From Bradyrhizobium embrapense (GTDB taxonomy: Bacteria > Pseudomonadota > Alphaproteobacteria > Rhizobiales > Xanthobacteraceae), in contig NZ_LFIP02000002.1 of NCBI RefSeq assembly GCF_001189235.2, forward strand, positions 1,176,385 to 1,240,384: a stretch of DNA of 64,000 nt, read 5' to 3'. Below, in pieces: positions 8,311 through 18,939 of the stretch (positions are counted from its first letter, which is position 1; the number at the start of each line of letters is the position of its first letter). Made by a program: the position numbers and the translations under genes. A model generated the notes under the pieces. That model was not told the DNA's origin and searched no databases. It saw only the letters and a list, made by a program, of their open reading frames with translations.

Positions 8311-9951
8311 GTGACGATAGCCCATCCCGATAACATCAGCGTCAAGCCGGCCCGTTTGCGTGCGCCGGATTGGCGTGGCGTCATTGCCGTGATCGCCGCC
8401 ATGACCGCGATGCGGCTGGCCTATGCCCATGCGCTCGATCTGCGCACCGACGAGGCCTATTACTGGACCTGGTCGAAGGAGAACGTGCTGTCGTTCCTCG
8501 ACCATCCTCCGATGGTCGCCTGGTTCATCCGTTTTGGCACAGCTATTCTCGGTGACACCAATCTCGGCGTTCGCCTCAGTGGCATCGTGGCGATGCTGGC
8601 GACCCAGCTGCTGCTCGCGGACATCGTTCGCCGCGTGACATCGAACAATGTCCGCGCCGTGATGCTCGCGCTGCTGCTGCCGGAGGCGGCGCTGTATTAC
8701 GGATTGTTAATGGCCAAGGTCGCGCCGGATACCGCGCTGATCCCGTTTTCGGTGGCGATGCTGTGGTCGCTGGTGCGGCTCGCGCAGAGCAATGACGGGC
8801 GCTGGTGGCTCGCCGCGGGGCTGTTCGCCGGGCTGTCGCTGCTGTCGAAATTCACCGCGATCATGTTCGCGCCGGCGGTGCTCGCCTTTGCGCTGGTGCC
8901 GGACTGGCGCTGGCGCTGGCTGCGCAGCCCGTATCCCTACCTCGCCGCGCTGATCGCGATTATCGTGTTCTCGCCGGTCTTGATCTGGAATGCGGAGCAT
9001 GACTGGGCCTCGTTCCGCTTCCAGGCGGTGCGCGCCACCGTCGAGCGCGATCTCACCTTCCGCACGCTCGGCGAGTTCATCGGCATGCAGTTCGGCCTCG
9101 TCGGCTTCGTGCTGCTGCCGGTGACGCTGTTCGGCACGGTGCTGACGGCATGGCGCGGCTATGTCAGGCGCGAGCCGGTCGCGATCCTGCTCGCAACATC
9201 GGTGCTGGTGCCGTTCGTCTATTTCCTCTGGAAGTCGCTGACCTTGCGGGTCGGCGACACCTGGCCGATGTTCCTGTGGCCGGCCGGCTTTGCGGCCGTT
9301 GCCATCAACGTCACGAAGATGCCGTTCGAGGGCTGGTCGCTCGGGCTCATCAAATCGACGATCTCCTGGGCGCGGACCGCGATCGCATCGGGCATCGTCT
9401 TTGTCGTCTGCGTCTTCCTCTATTACATGTTCGCGCCGTGGAATCTGATCGGCCGCACCGATCCGATCGGCACCGAGGCGGGCTACGATGTGGTGGCCGC
9501 GCGCACGTTGGCGCAGGTGCAGGCGACCGGTGCGAGCTGGGTCGCGACCACGGACTATCGCACCTATGCGATGCTGCGCTGGATGCTGCGCGGGCGGGTG
9601 CCGGTCGTCGAGATCAACGAGCGCGGCCGTTTCCAGGGCTTTGCCGATCCCGGCATGAGCGAGATCCGCGACCACGCCGGCATCTATGTCGGGCGCGAGC
9701 CCGAGAACAATCTGCCGCTGTGGAGCGAAACATCCGCGCTACGCCAGCCGCTGGAGCGCGTGACGCGGAGCTGGCGCGGCATGGTGATGGACACCTACGC
9801 GCTGGAGAAGATCTCGGGCTGGACACCGGACCTGTCGCCGCCGCCGGACACCACCTTCTTCCGCTGGCGCGTGCTGGCGATGTTGAGCGGACCTTGCGAG
9901 ATCCCCTTCTCCCCTTGTGGGAGAAGGTGGCAGCCGAAGGCTGCCGGATGA
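8311..9951 (+). CDS. Glycosyltransferase family 39 (PMT/ArnT-like) integral membrane protein
   Basis: A 546-residue polytopic membrane protein starting at GTG 8311. The first loop carries the acidic motif RTDEAYYWTWSKE and then LDHPPMVAWFIRFG, the hallmark of PMT/ArnT enzymes that transfer a sugar from a polyprenyl-phosphate carrier. About ten hydrophobic segments follow (for example YLAALIAIIVFSPVLIW), then a soluble C-terminal domain with WVATTDYRTYAMLRWML. The final ~18 codons are written by an intergenic palindromic repeat (see 9903-10055), so the true tail may once have been shorter. The acceptor, whether lipid A, glycan or protein, cannot be told. Confidence 0.82.
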   Translation: MTIAHPDNISVKPARLRAPDWRGVIAVIAAMTAMRLAYAHALDLRTDEAYYWTWSKENVLSFLDHPPMVAWFIRFGTAILGDTNLGVRLSGIVAMLATQLLLADIVRRVTSNNVRAVMLALLLPEAALYYGLLMAKVAPDTALIPFSVAMLWSLVRLAQSNDGRWWLAAGLFAGLSLLSKFTAIMFAPAVLAFALVPDWRWRWLRSPYPYLAALIAIIVFSPVLIWNAEHDWASFRFQAVRATVERDLTFRTLGEFIGMQFGLVGFVLLPVTLFGTVLTAWRGYVRREPVAILLATSVLVPFVYFLWKSLTLRVGDTWPMFLWPAGFAAVAINVTKMPFEGWSLGLIKSTISWARTAIASGIVFVVCVFLYYMFAPWNLIGRTDPIGTEAGYDVVAARTLAQVQATGASWVATTDYRTYAMLRWMLRGRVPVVEINERGRFQGFADPGMSEIRDHAGIYVGREPENNLPLWSETSALRQPLERVTRSWRGMVMDTYALEKISGWTPDLSPPPDTTFFRWRVLAMLSGPCEIPFSPCGRRWQPKAAG

Positions 9952-10055
9952 GGGGTATGTCTCCGCGCGAGCGGTGCTTGCGGAAAGAAACTCCTCACCC
10001 AAGCGGGTTCTTGACGAGCAGCTGAGCTGCCCTCTCCCACAAGGGGAGAGGGCGC
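9903..10055. repeat. Bradyrhizobium-type intergenic palindrome overlapping the end of the glycosyltransferase
   Basis: Two inverted arms, CTCCCCTTGTGGGAG near 9909 and CTCTCCCACAAGGGGAGAG at 10032-10050, bracket a ~110-base centre (including GGCAGCCGAAGGCTGCC, itself a hairpin). The same arm sequence recurs at 39932-39960. The stop codon of the upstream gene (9949-9951) lies inside the element. Confidence 0.75.
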
Positions 10056-10091
10056 AGTAATGGGCACCGCTTTGGGCAGGAAAAAGAAGAA

Positions 10092-11123
10092 CTATTCCTC
10101 TTCCTCGCGCTTGCGGATCAGGTCCTTCGCGAGATCGGTCAGCGCGGGGCGCGGCAAAGCACTGAAGGGAAGCGGGCGGGTGACGTCGATTGCCGCGAGG
10201 CCGAGGCGGGCGGTCAAGAGGCCGTTGAGCATGCCTTCGCCGAGCCGCTGCGAGAGTTTTGCCGCGATGCCGTGGCCGAGCATCTGCTGGATCAGGCTGT
10301 CGCTCGCGGCCATGCCGCCGGTGATGGCGAGATGCGCGATGACGTGGCGCAGCAAGCGGATCATGCCGAGTGCGCCGGGCCGGCCGCCATAGAGCCGCGC
10401 CAGCTGGCGGATCATCCGCAGGCTCGCCACGAACACGAACAGCACGTCGAACAGCGCGCGCGGGCTGACCGCGGTGACGACGGAGACGCGCTGCGCGGCT
10501 GATGACACCAGCCGCCGCGCCTCCTCGTCGAGCGGCGTCATCAATTCGCGTTCGGCGAGGCGGATCATGTCGGCGCCGTCGATGATGTCGTCGGTGTGGC
10601 TCTGCAGCGTGCTGCGGGCGCGGGCGAGTTGCGGGGTCTGGTGCGCGAGCTTGAGCAGGTCGGCAACGATCGCGCGGCTCGTGGCGCGGTCGTCGCTGAT
10701 CAGCACCTCGGCGGCGCGCAGATGCAGCTTCTCGATGGTCGCAAGCCGCGCCAGGCCGACCAGCTCGCGCATGGTGACGACCGCGAGCGCCACCGTGGCG
10801 ATCACGGCGAGCCCCAATCCGAGCATGCCGAGGCCCTCGTTGCGCGCGAATAGATCCTCGACCAGGTTGATGACGCCGAGCCCGCTGCCGAGCACCACAA
10901 GGCCCGCGACCGCGCTCCAGAACAGCGTGCCCCAGCGGAAGCCACGACGCGCCGGCAGCATCGGCGTATCGACCGGCACCGGGAGCTGCGCGGGCTCGGC
11001 TTCGGGCACGATCTGGATCGTGCCGCGGGAGAGGCGGCCGGCCTCGTCCGGATCCATCACGACCACGCCGGGATCGTCGAGCTTGAACGTCGCCGGCCGC
11101 CGCGGGGGCGTCTTCTCGTTCAT
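10092..11123 (-). CDS. ycjF: YcjF family membrane protein (DUF697)
   Basis: A 343-residue protein with a ~65-residue polar N-terminus (TFKLDDPGVVVMDPDEAGR) and two membrane helices around residues 70-120 (GTLFWSAVAGLVVLGSGLGV and MLGLGLAVIATVALAVV). The C-terminal DUF697 region contains SVVTAVSPRALFDVLFVFV and IRLLRHVIAHLAITGG. Its ATG overlaps the stop of the YcjX gene by four bases (ATGA), so the two are translationally coupled. The YcjX/YcjF pair is widely conserved and stress-associated; the molecular role is not established. Confidence 0.88.
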   Translation of the reverse strand: MNEKTPPRRPATFKLDDPGVVVMDPDEAGRLSRGTIQIVPEAEPAQLPVPVDTPMLPARRGFRWGTLFWSAVAGLVVLGSGLGVINLVEDLFARNEGLGMLGLGLAVIATVALAVVTMRELVGLARLATIEKLHLRAAEVLISDDRATSRAIVADLLKLAHQTPQLARARSTLQSHTDDIIDGADMIRLAERELMTPLDEEARRLVSSAAQRVSVVTAVSPRALFDVLFVFVASLRMIRQLARLYGGRPGALGMIRLLRHVIAHLAITGGMAASDSLIQQMLGHGIAAKLSQRLGEGMLNGLLTARLGLAAIDVTRPLPFSALPRPALTDLAKDLIRKREEEE

Positions 11124-12583
11124 TGCAGCTTGTCTCCGATCAGGAACTGGAGGGCGCGGTCAAGGCGGATGTGAGGCAGCGCCGGCTCCGCATCGCCACT
11201 TCGTTCCAGCTTCGGCGGCCGGAAGCGCAGGAAACGAAAGTCGGCGGTATCCGCGCCGGCACTCGAGAGGCCGCGGAATCCGCCGTTGAACAGCTCCTCC
11301 GGATTGTCGGGCAGGTCACCGGGAAAGGTCGCGACCTCGGTCTCGCCGTCAAGCGTCTCGCCATTGGCAACTTCGCCCTCAGCTGGCGTGCCGAGGATCG
11401 ACGGCAGCCGGTCGCGGCCGCGTGCGACCTGCGCCTCGCGCGTGGCGCGCACCGCGGCGAGCGCCACGACGTCGATGCCGGCGCCGGCATATTCGGCGCG
11501 CTCGGTGGCCCTGGCCACGATCCGCCGCAGCACGGATTCCAGCCGGTCATGGCTCTGGTGGTGCAGATGGTCGGCCTTGGTCGCCGCGAACAGGATGCGG
11601 TCGATGCGCGGCCGGAACAGCGCGCTCAGGATCGTGCTGCGGCCGATCCGGAAGCAGTCGAGGATGCCGGCCAGCGCCGCCTCAAGATCGTGCAGCGCCT
11701 CGGGACCGGCATTGAATGCGGCGAGCGCATCGGCCAGCACGATCTGGCGATCGAGCCGCGCAAAATGATCGCGGAAGAACGGCCGCACCACGACATCCTT
11801 GTAGGCCTCGTACCGCCGCCGCATCATCGCCCACAGCGAGCCGTCGGGCGCGCTGCCGTCCGCCGGCACGTCGAGCGGCGCAAAGGTCAACGCCGGCGTA
11901 TCGGCGAGATTGCCCGGCATCAGGAAACGGCCGGGCGGTAGCAAGCTCATCGCGAAGCGCTCGTCGCGGCAGGCGCGCAGATAGTCGGTGAACAATCTGG
12001 CTTCGGTGCGTGCGGCCTGCTCGTCCTCCTTGGCCTCGGGCTGCAGCGTTGCCAGATGGGCGTGCCAGGGTGCCGCGAGCTTGGCGCGCAGCGGCTCGCG
12101 CGACAATGCGAGGCTTTCCGCGGACCATTGCTCATAGCTCTTGTTGAGCAGCGGCAGGTCGAGCAGCCACTCGCCGGGATAGTCGACGATGTCGAGCGTC
12201 AGCGTGCGGTCCGCGCCATTTTGCCGCTGATACTCGATCACCAGGCGAAGCTCGGAGATGTCGGTGGTCGAGCTCGGCCAGCTCCGCTCCTCGATCAGGG
12301 TGCGGACATGGTTCTCGTAGGCGAAGCGCGGCACCGCATCGTCGGGCTGCGGGGCGAGATAGCCGCGCGCGATCCGCCCGGAGCTATAGGCCTCGAACAC
12401 CGGGAAGCGGCCGCCGCGGGTCAGGCCATGCACCAGCGCGGTGATGAACACGGTCTTGCCGGCGCGCGACAGGCCGGTGACGCCGAGCCGCACCGTCGGG
12501 TTGAAGAAACCCTCGCCATAGTCGAGCAGCGCCCGCGCCGAGAGACGCGCTTCCTCGACGATATCTGCGAAGCTGGGGGGCAT
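11120..12583 (-). CDS. ycjX: YcjX family P-loop GTPase-like protein (DUF463)
   Basis: A 487-residue nucleotide-binding protein. The Walker A sequence is unmistakable near residue 35 (GVTGLSRAGKTVFITALVHG), and LTLDIVDYPGEWLLDLPLL is a Walker B/G3-like DxPGE segment. A later segment, IDRILFAATKADHLHH, contains the TKAD nucleotide-specificity motif. It is the first gene of the ycjX-ycjF operon and divergent from the hemolysin III-like gene at 12761. Its role is inferred only at the family level. Confidence 0.9.
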   Translation of the reverse strand: MPPSFADIVEEARLSARALLDYGEGFFNPTVRLGVTGLSRAGKTVFITALVHGLTRGGRFPVFEAYSSGRIARGYLAPQPDDAVPRFAYENHVRTLIEERSWPSSTTDISELRLVIEYQRQNGADRTLTLDIVDYPGEWLLDLPLLNKSYEQWSAESLALSREPLRAKLAAPWHAHLATLQPEAKEDEQAARTEARLFTDYLRACRDERFAMSLLPPGRFLMPGNLADTPALTFAPLDVPADGSAPDGSLWAMMRRRYEAYKDVVVRPFFRDHFARLDRQIVLADALAAFNAGPEALHDLEAALAGILDCFRIGRSTILSALFRPRIDRILFAATKADHLHHQSHDRLESVLRRIVARATERAEYAGAGIDVVALAAVRATREAQVARGRDRLPSILGTPAEGEVANGETLDGETEVATFPGDLPDNPEELFNGGFRGLSSAGADTADFRFLRFRPPKLERSGDAEPALPHIRLDRALQFLIGDKLQ

Positions 12584-12760
12584 GGAGGGTTAACGGAAAC
12601 CCGGCAAAGGGGGCCAAAAGGGTGGGCGATCACCCGCAAGGTGGCGATTATCCAGGCAAAATCAAGCTTCACATTTCCGGCGCCTTTGCGGGCGAGGGAT
12701 TGAACGCTGGGCCGCGCTCGCAGTACCCATATTCATCGCCGCACAGGAAAGCGTTACGGC

Positions 12761-13456
12761 ATGACGGTCTTCCGCCTGAAGCAACTTGCCTCGAACTCGA
12801 TCCACGCAGCCGGCGCCGCGCTGTGGAACTATGACCGCGCCGAGCTGATCGCCGACGGCGTCGTTCATCTCATCGGCGTCGCCTTCGGGCTGGTTGCCGC
12901 CACCGCGCTGATCGTGCTGACCGCGGTCTATGCCGGCCCGTTCGACGTTGCCGTGGTCTCGGTCTATGTCGCGGGCCTGCTCGCGATGCTGACGCTGTCG
13001 GCGACCTACAATCTCTGGCCGGTGTCGCGCGCCAAATGGGTGCTGCGGCGCTTCGACCATTCCGCGATCTATCTCTTGATCGCCGCGACCTATACGCCGT
13101 TCATCGTGGAACTGAAGGACAGCTATTTCGCGCTCGCGCTGCTCGTCGGCGTGTGGTGCGTCGCGATCGTCGGCATCTGGCTGAAGCTGCGCTACCCCGG
13201 CCGGTTCGACCGGCTGTCGATTGGGCTCTATCTCGCGATGGGCTGGAGTGGCATCATGCTCTACGACCGCGTCGTGAAGGCGCTGCCGGCGATGGCGCTC
13301 GGCTTTGTGCTGGCGGGCGGCATTCTCTACAGCTTCGGGGTGATCTTCCACTCCTGGCGGCGGCTGCGTTTCCAGAATGCGATCTGGCACGGCTTCGTGC
13401 TGCTCGGCGCCGCCTGCCACTATACGGCGGTATTCGACGTCGTGCTGACGAGCTGA
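12761..13456 (+). CDS. Hemolysin III / YqfA (PAQR superfamily) membrane protein
   Basis: A 231-residue protein with seven predicted membrane helices. The family metal-site residues are visible: an early [12 protein letters not shown] segment, the [19 protein letters not shown] motif in the middle, and [27 protein letters not shown] histidines near the C-terminus. Members are annotated as hemolysin III, but most probably act as membrane metal-dependent hydrolases or sensors. It is divergent from ycjX with a ~180-base promoter gap. There is no operon partner downstream on this strand before the SDR gene. Confidence 0.85.
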   Translation: MTVFRLKQLASNSIHAAGAALWNYDRAELIADGVVHLIGVAFGLVAATALIVLTAVYAGPFDVAVVSVYVAGLLAMLTLSATYNLWPVSRAKWVLRRFDHSAIYLLIAATYTPFIVELKDSYFALALLVGVWCVAIVGIWLKLRYPGRFDRLSIGLYLAMGWSGIMLYDRVVKALPAMALGFVLAGGILYSFGVIFHSWRRLRFQNAIWHGFVLLGAACHYTAVFDVVLTS

Positions 13457-13459
13457 AGT

Positions 13460-13620
13460 TCTCGCCATCTGCAGCGGATGAGCTATCATGCTTCGTGATA
13501 GCGCATTCAGCCCTCTCACCGTCGCCCCCGCGCAACGGCGAAGCCGTTGTCGCTGGAGGAGACGCGCTCCGCGCTCCTCAGGATGACGGATGTAGGGGGC
13601 GAGGTGAGCAAAGCGAACGA
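13460..13620. repeat. Intergenic palindromic repeat remnant
   Basis: The gap between the hemolysin III-like gene and the SDR gene contains CAACGGCGAAGCCGTTG and GGAGGAGACGCGCTCCGCGCTCC, short nested palindromes typical of rhizobial intergenic mosaic elements. No gene is visible here. Boundaries are approximate. Confidence 0.45.
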
Positions 13621-13653
13621 CAGTGTGCAAGCAAAGGTATCGGGAGGACAGCC

Positions 13654-14448
13654 ATGCAGGTGGCAGGTAAAGTCGTGGTGGTCACCGGCGGTGGCAATGG
13701 CATCGGCAAGGCGCTGTGCGAGGCGTTCCATGCCGCGGGCGCATCCAAGGTCGTGGTGGTCGACCTCGATCATGCGGCGGCAGAGAAGGTCGCGGCCTCG
13801 GTGGGTGGCGCCGCGTTCAAATGCGATGTCGGGCAGGAGAAGAACATCCTGCATGTGATCGACGAGACCGAGCGCATGTTCGGCCCGATCGCGCTGTTCT
13901 GCTCCAACGCCGGCATTGGCGGCGGCTTCGACCCGCTGTCGAAAAATGCCGGTGGCACCTCGGACGAGCCGTGGTCGCGAAGCTGGGCGATCCATGTGAT
14001 GGCGCATGTCTATGCCGCGCGGCATCTGGTGCCGCGTATGAAGGCGCGCGGCGGCGGTTATTTCCTCAACACGATCTCGGCCGCGGGCCTCTTGTCGCAG
14101 GTCGGCAGCCCGGCCTATTCGACCACCAAGCACGCAGCAGTGGGCTTTGCCGAAAACCTCGCGATCTCGCACCGCGCCGACAACATCAAGGTCTCGATCC
14201 TCTGCCCGCAGGGCGTCGACACCAACATGCTGCGCTCGATCCCGAAGGGCCCGCAATCCGGCGACGGCGATCTCACGGCGGAGCAGGTCGCGCAGGACGC
14301 GCTCAAGGGTATCGAGCAGGAGACCTTCCTGATCCTGCCGCACCCGCAAGTGCTCGGCTACATGCGCAAGAAGACCGAGAACTACGACCGCTGGATCGGC
14401 GGCATGGCCAAGATCCAGGCCAAGATGCGGGAGAGTTACGGGAAGTGA
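13654..14448 (+). CDS. Short-chain dehydrogenase/reductase (SDR) family oxidoreductase
   Basis: A 264-residue classical SDR. The cofactor loop is [20 protein letters not shown]. An acidic VVVDLD end to strand 2 suggests NAD(H) preference, CSNAGIGGG is the NAG motif, and the catalytic Ser-Tyr-Lys lies in [11 protein letters not shown]...[13 protein letters not shown]. The ATG at 13654 follows GGGAGGACAGCC. The substrate is not apparent; the nearest genes do not form an obvious pathway with it. A large palindrome sits directly after its stop. Confidence 0.88.
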   Translation: MQVAGKVVVVTGGGNGIGKALCEAFHAAGASKVVVVDLDHAAAEKVAASVGGAAFKCDVGQEKNILHVIDETERMFGPIALFCSNAGIGGGFDPLSKNAGGTSDEPWSRSWAIHVMAHVYAARHLVPRMKARGGGYFLNTISAAGLLSQVGSPAYSTTKHAAVGFAENLAISHRADNIKVSILCPQGVDTNMLRSIPKGPQSGDGDLTAEQVAQDALKGIEQETFLILPHPQVLGYMRKKTENYDRWIGGMAKIQAKMRESYGK

Positions 14449-14453
14449 GACCG

Positions 14454-14536
14454 GTAGCCCGGATGGAGCGAAGCGCAATCCGGGGCCGAACGTCGTTGCG
14501 AGAATCCCGGATTACGCTGCGCTCCATCCGGGCTAC
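14454..14536. repeat. Inverted repeat of the GTAGCCCGGATGGAGCG type
   Basis: Two ~31-base arms (14454-14484 and 14506-14536), nearly perfectly complementary, begin GTAGCCCGGATGGAGCG and end CGCTCCATCCGGGCTAC. This repeat class is abundant between genes in rhizobia and relatives. Here it separates the convergent SDR gene and TPP-enzyme gene and may terminate both. Confidence 0.8.
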
Positions 14537-14558
14537 GAGACCCCCGTAGGATCCCCGC

Positions 14559-16187
<1,629 letters not shown>

Positions 16188-16510
16188 CAGGCGGTTTCCA
16201 TTCCTGTCTTGTTACGTTCCGTCATTGCGTGTCGCAAAAGCGGAAAGGCAATCCACCTCTCGATGGATTGCCTGACGATGTCAAGCCGCAGTCCCCATAG
16301 TTGCCGCAGCAACGGCCGAAAGTTGCGGTCTGCTAGTTGGATTTTTGCAGCGCGGCGGTCTGCTTGGCGAACTGCTTGTCGAAATCCTGCTGGAGCCCGG
16401 TCACATAGCTGGTGTTTTCGCCTCTGCGTGCTGGCAATGCCGATCGCAAGCGGCGGGCGGCAAGCCGCCAGTCAAGGCGGCCGTCCGTCCGGCGCATGCC
16501 TGTTCCGCGT
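16188..16510. other. Intergenic region with a possible gene remnant
   Basis: The gap holds no complete gene. On the minus strand a ~27-codon open stretch ending at a TAG (16333-16335) reads SYVTGLQQDFDKQFAKQTAA and then LQKSN. This looks like the helical C-terminus of a real protein whose 5' part is missing. Upstream the frame becomes Arg-rich and unconvincing. The parent family is not recognised. Confidence 0.3.
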
Positions 16511-16894
16511 TCAGCTGGCGTATTGCGCGATGCCGTTGCCGAACGACCAGTTTTCCTTGGCGACCTCGACCAGGTTGATGAAGATATCGTCTGGACGTCC
16601 CTGCAGCTGGCTCTGGAAATCGTCGACGATCCGCTTGTAGAACGCCTTCTTCATCTCGACGGTCCGCCCGGCATTCAGCGTGATCTGGATCAAGACGAGA
16701 TCGTCGCTGTAATTGTTGCCGAGATAGTTGTCGGCGTAGTTGAGGTCGCCGCGATCGTGCTCGGTGATGACCTGAAACTTGTCGTTCTCGGGCACGTTGA
16801 TCACCTCGCGCATCGCCTTGTAGACGATCTCGCCGAGCGTCTTGCGATATTCGGCGGACTTGCCGCGCTTCAGGTCGATACGAACGAATGGCAT
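16511..16894 (-). CDS. Tautomerase-superfamily protein
   Basis: A 127-residue protein beginning MPFVRIDLKRGKSAEYRKTL. The invariant Pro2 would be the catalytic base of the 4-oxalocrotonate tautomerase superfamily once Met is removed. The start at 16894 is fixed by ACAGGAGACCACC just upstream and by the need for Pro2. It is about double the length of a classical 4-OT subunit. The second half contains LVLIQITLNAGRTVEMKKAF, a beta-strand and helix repeating the fold. It lies next to an HxlR regulator and probably takes part in small-molecule detoxification. Confidence 0.78.
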   Translation of the reverse strand: MPFVRIDLKRGKSAEYRKTLGEIVYKAMREVINVPENDKFQVITEHDRGDLNYADNYLGNNYSDDLVLIQITLNAGRTVEMKKAFYKRIVDDFQSQLQGRPDDIFINLVEVAKENWSFGNGIAQYAS

Positions 16895-17006
16895 GGTGGT
16901 CTCCTGTGCTATGCGGGGCTCGGCCGGATCGGCCCGGTGTGATCGAGACGCTGCGACGATGCGAAGGCTCTCGCGTCGTCCGCTCGCGCCGGCGGCGTCG
17001 GGGAAT

Positions 17007-17492
17007 TCAGCGGGTTGCCTTGAAGGCCTCCCATCGGGCATCGCGCTCGCGTTGATATTTCGGCGTCCGCTCGCCCACCATGTCGGCGCGACGGACCGGC
17101 TCGCCGCAGGACTCGCAGACCGGACCGAGCCCGGCCGGCTTGCCGCAGACGAGATGGGTGTACTTCATTGCCCGGCCTTCGCGCGGTGACTTGCACCAGG
17201 TCTCGCCCCAGGCGCGCAGCGCCATCATCACCGGAAAGAACGCTTCGCCCTTCTCGGTGAGGTGATATTCGTGGCGCAGCGGACGCTTGTTGTAGACGCG
17301 CCGCGTCACCAGCCCGTCCGCTTCCAGCGTCTTCAGGCGCGCGGTGATCATTTGCGGCGTGCCACCGGTCTGCGCCTGAATCTCCTCGAAGCGATGATTT
17401 CGCGCGAACAATTCGCGCAGAACGAGTACGGTCCAACGGTCGCCCACGACGGCTTCGGCGCGCGCGACAGGGCACAGCGTTTGGTCAGTCAT
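17007..17492 (-). CDS. HxlR-family transcriptional regulator
   Basis: A 161-residue winged-helix regulator. The family signature is complete: LCPVARAEAVVGDRWTVLVL, a redox-candidate Cys near the N-terminus, then FEEIQAQTGGTPQMITARLK and the wing region RRVYNKRPLRHEYHLTEKG. The C-terminus carries an extra Cys set (LVCGKPAGLGPVCESCGEPV) resembling a small zinc ribbon. The start was taken at 17492, preceded by AAGGGCAAC; an in-frame ATG at 17516 is possible. It is divergent from the operon starting at 17627 and close to the tautomerase gene, and likely senses quinones or electrophiles, as other family members do. Confidence 0.85.
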   Translation of the reverse strand: MTDQTLCPVARAEAVVGDRWTVLVLRELFARNHRFEEIQAQTGGTPQMITARLKTLEADGLVTRRVYNKRPLRHEYHLTEKGEAFFPVMMALRAWGETWCKSPREGRAMKYTHLVCGKPAGLGPVCESCGEPVRRADMVGERTPKYQRERDARWEAFKATR

Positions 17493-17626
17493 GTTGCCCT
17501 TCATTCTGGTCATCACGTTTTCTTCATCAGGCTTGTTACTATGATTTTCATAGCAATATGGCGCGGCATCGTCGCAAATGCAATGGGCCGTTGATGGCCC
17601 GGTCTGTCATCACCAGGGAGCTAGCC

Positions 17627-18232
17627 ATGACCACCGAACAGGCGCCGACAGCGGCCAAAGTCGATTTGAAGCTCGAAGTCGTCGTCATTCCGGTCTCGGA
17701 TGTCGACCGCGCCAAGCGCTTTTACCAGGACCTGGGCTGGCGCCTTGATGCCGACTTCGTCAGACCTGACGGTTCGCGCGCCCTGCAGCTGACGCCGCCA
17801 GGCTCGCCGACCTCGATCCATCTCGGCTCGGGACCCGCGCTGCCGCGCTTCCTCATCGTCAACGACATCGAAGCGGCGCGCACCGAGCTGATCGCGCGCG
17901 GCGCCGATGTCAGCGAGGTGTTTCACCGCGGCGCGGAAGGTCGCATCAAGGGCCCGGACCCGGAACGTCCGAGCTACGGGTCGCTCGCCACGTTCAACGA
18001 TCCCGACGGCAACGTCTGGCTGCTGCAGCAGGTGACGCAACGCCTGCCCGGGCGGGTCGACGGCAACAGCACGGATTTCTCCTCCGCGGCCGATCTCGCC
18101 GCTGCGTTGCGCCGCGCGGCAGCAGCCCATGGCGAACACGAGAAACGGACCGGCGGCCACGATGCGAACTGGCCCGATTGGTACGCCGAGTACATCGTCC
18201 GCGAACAAGCCGGCAAGCCGCTGCCCGAGTGA
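17627..18232 (+). CDS. VOC-superfamily (glyoxalase/bleomycin-resistance fold) protein
   Basis: A 201-residue protein. The VOC core covers residues ~12-150 (LEVVVIPVSDVDRAKRFYQD, SIHLGSG, FNDPDGNVWLLQQV), including the usual final Glu/Gln metal-side strand region. The last ~50 residues form a separate helical tail (DLAAALRRAAAAHGEHEKR, then DWYAEYIVREQAG), seen in some family members. It is the first gene of the co-directional group VOC - isochorismatase - epoxide hydrolase - ABM, and divergent from HxlR. The substrate is unknown. Confidence 0.82.
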   Translation: MTTEQAPTAAKVDLKLEVVVIPVSDVDRAKRFYQDLGWRLDADFVRPDGSRALQLTPPGSPTSIHLGSGPALPRFLIVNDIEAARTELIARGADVSEVFHRGAEGRIKGPDPERPSYGSLATFNDPDGNVWLLQQVTQRLPGRVDGNSTDFSSAADLAAALRRAAAAHGEHEKRTGGHDANWPDWYAEYIVREQAGKPLPE

Positions 18233-18288
18233 ACGGAGCGCGTCGTTGAAGCAAATCCAACCGCTGCCTGATGGCCAAGGAGTGATCG

Positions 18289-18939
18289 ATGTCCCAGATC
18301 ATCTATCCACGCGAGCGAACCGCGCTGCTTCTCGTCGATCCCTACAATGATTTCCTCTCCGAGGGCGGCTTGGTGTTTCCGCGCATCAAGCCGATCGCCG
18401 ACGAGGTCGGGCTACTCGACAATCTGCGCCGGCTCGACGGCGCGGTCCGGGGCGCCGGGATCCAGGTGGTGATCGTCCCGCACCGCCGCTGGGAGCCGGG
18501 CGACTATGCGGATTGGGATCATCCCAATCCGACCCAGCGCTTGATCATGCAGCGCCATAGCTTTGCGCGCGGCGAATGGGGCGGCGATTGGCATCCGGAC
18601 TTTGCCCCCAAGCCCGGCGACCTGATCGCCGGGGAGCATTGGGGGCAGAGTGGGTTCGCCAACACCAATCTCGATTTCCTGCTCAAGCAGAAAGGCATCA
18701 CGCACGTGATCGTGGTCGGGCTGCTGGCCAACACCTGCATCGAATCGACCGCGCGCTTCGCGATGGAGCTCGGCTACCACGTGACGCTGGTGCGCGATGC
18801 CACCGCCGCTTTCTCGCACGACATGATGCACGCCGCTCATGAGCTGAATGGCCCGACCTACGCCCATTCCATCCTGACAACCACGGAGGTGATCGCGGCG
18901 TTGCCGGCGGCCTCTCGTTCCAAGGAGACAGTCAAATGA
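18289..18939 (+). CDS. Isochorismatase-like cysteine hydrolase
   Basis: A 216-residue alpha/beta hydrolase of the isochorismatase superfamily. The catalytic triad candidates are Asp in LLLVDPYNDFLSEGG, a Lys in the central region, and Cys in VVGLLANTCIESTARFAME. Such enzymes hydrolyse amides or enol ethers of small molecules. Its stop overlaps the next ATG by four bases (ATGA at 18936-18939), so it is coupled to the epoxide hydrolase gene. Confidence 0.87.
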   Translation: MSQIIYPRERTALLLVDPYNDFLSEGGLVFPRIKPIADEVGLLDNLRRLDGAVRGAGIQVVIVPHRRWEPGDYADWDHPNPTQRLIMQRHSFARGEWGGDWHPDFAPKPGDLIAGEHWGQSGFANTNLDFLLKQKGITHVIVVGLLANTCIESTARFAMELGYHVTLVRDATAAFSHDMMHAAHELNGPTYAHSILTTTEVIAALPAASRSKETVK

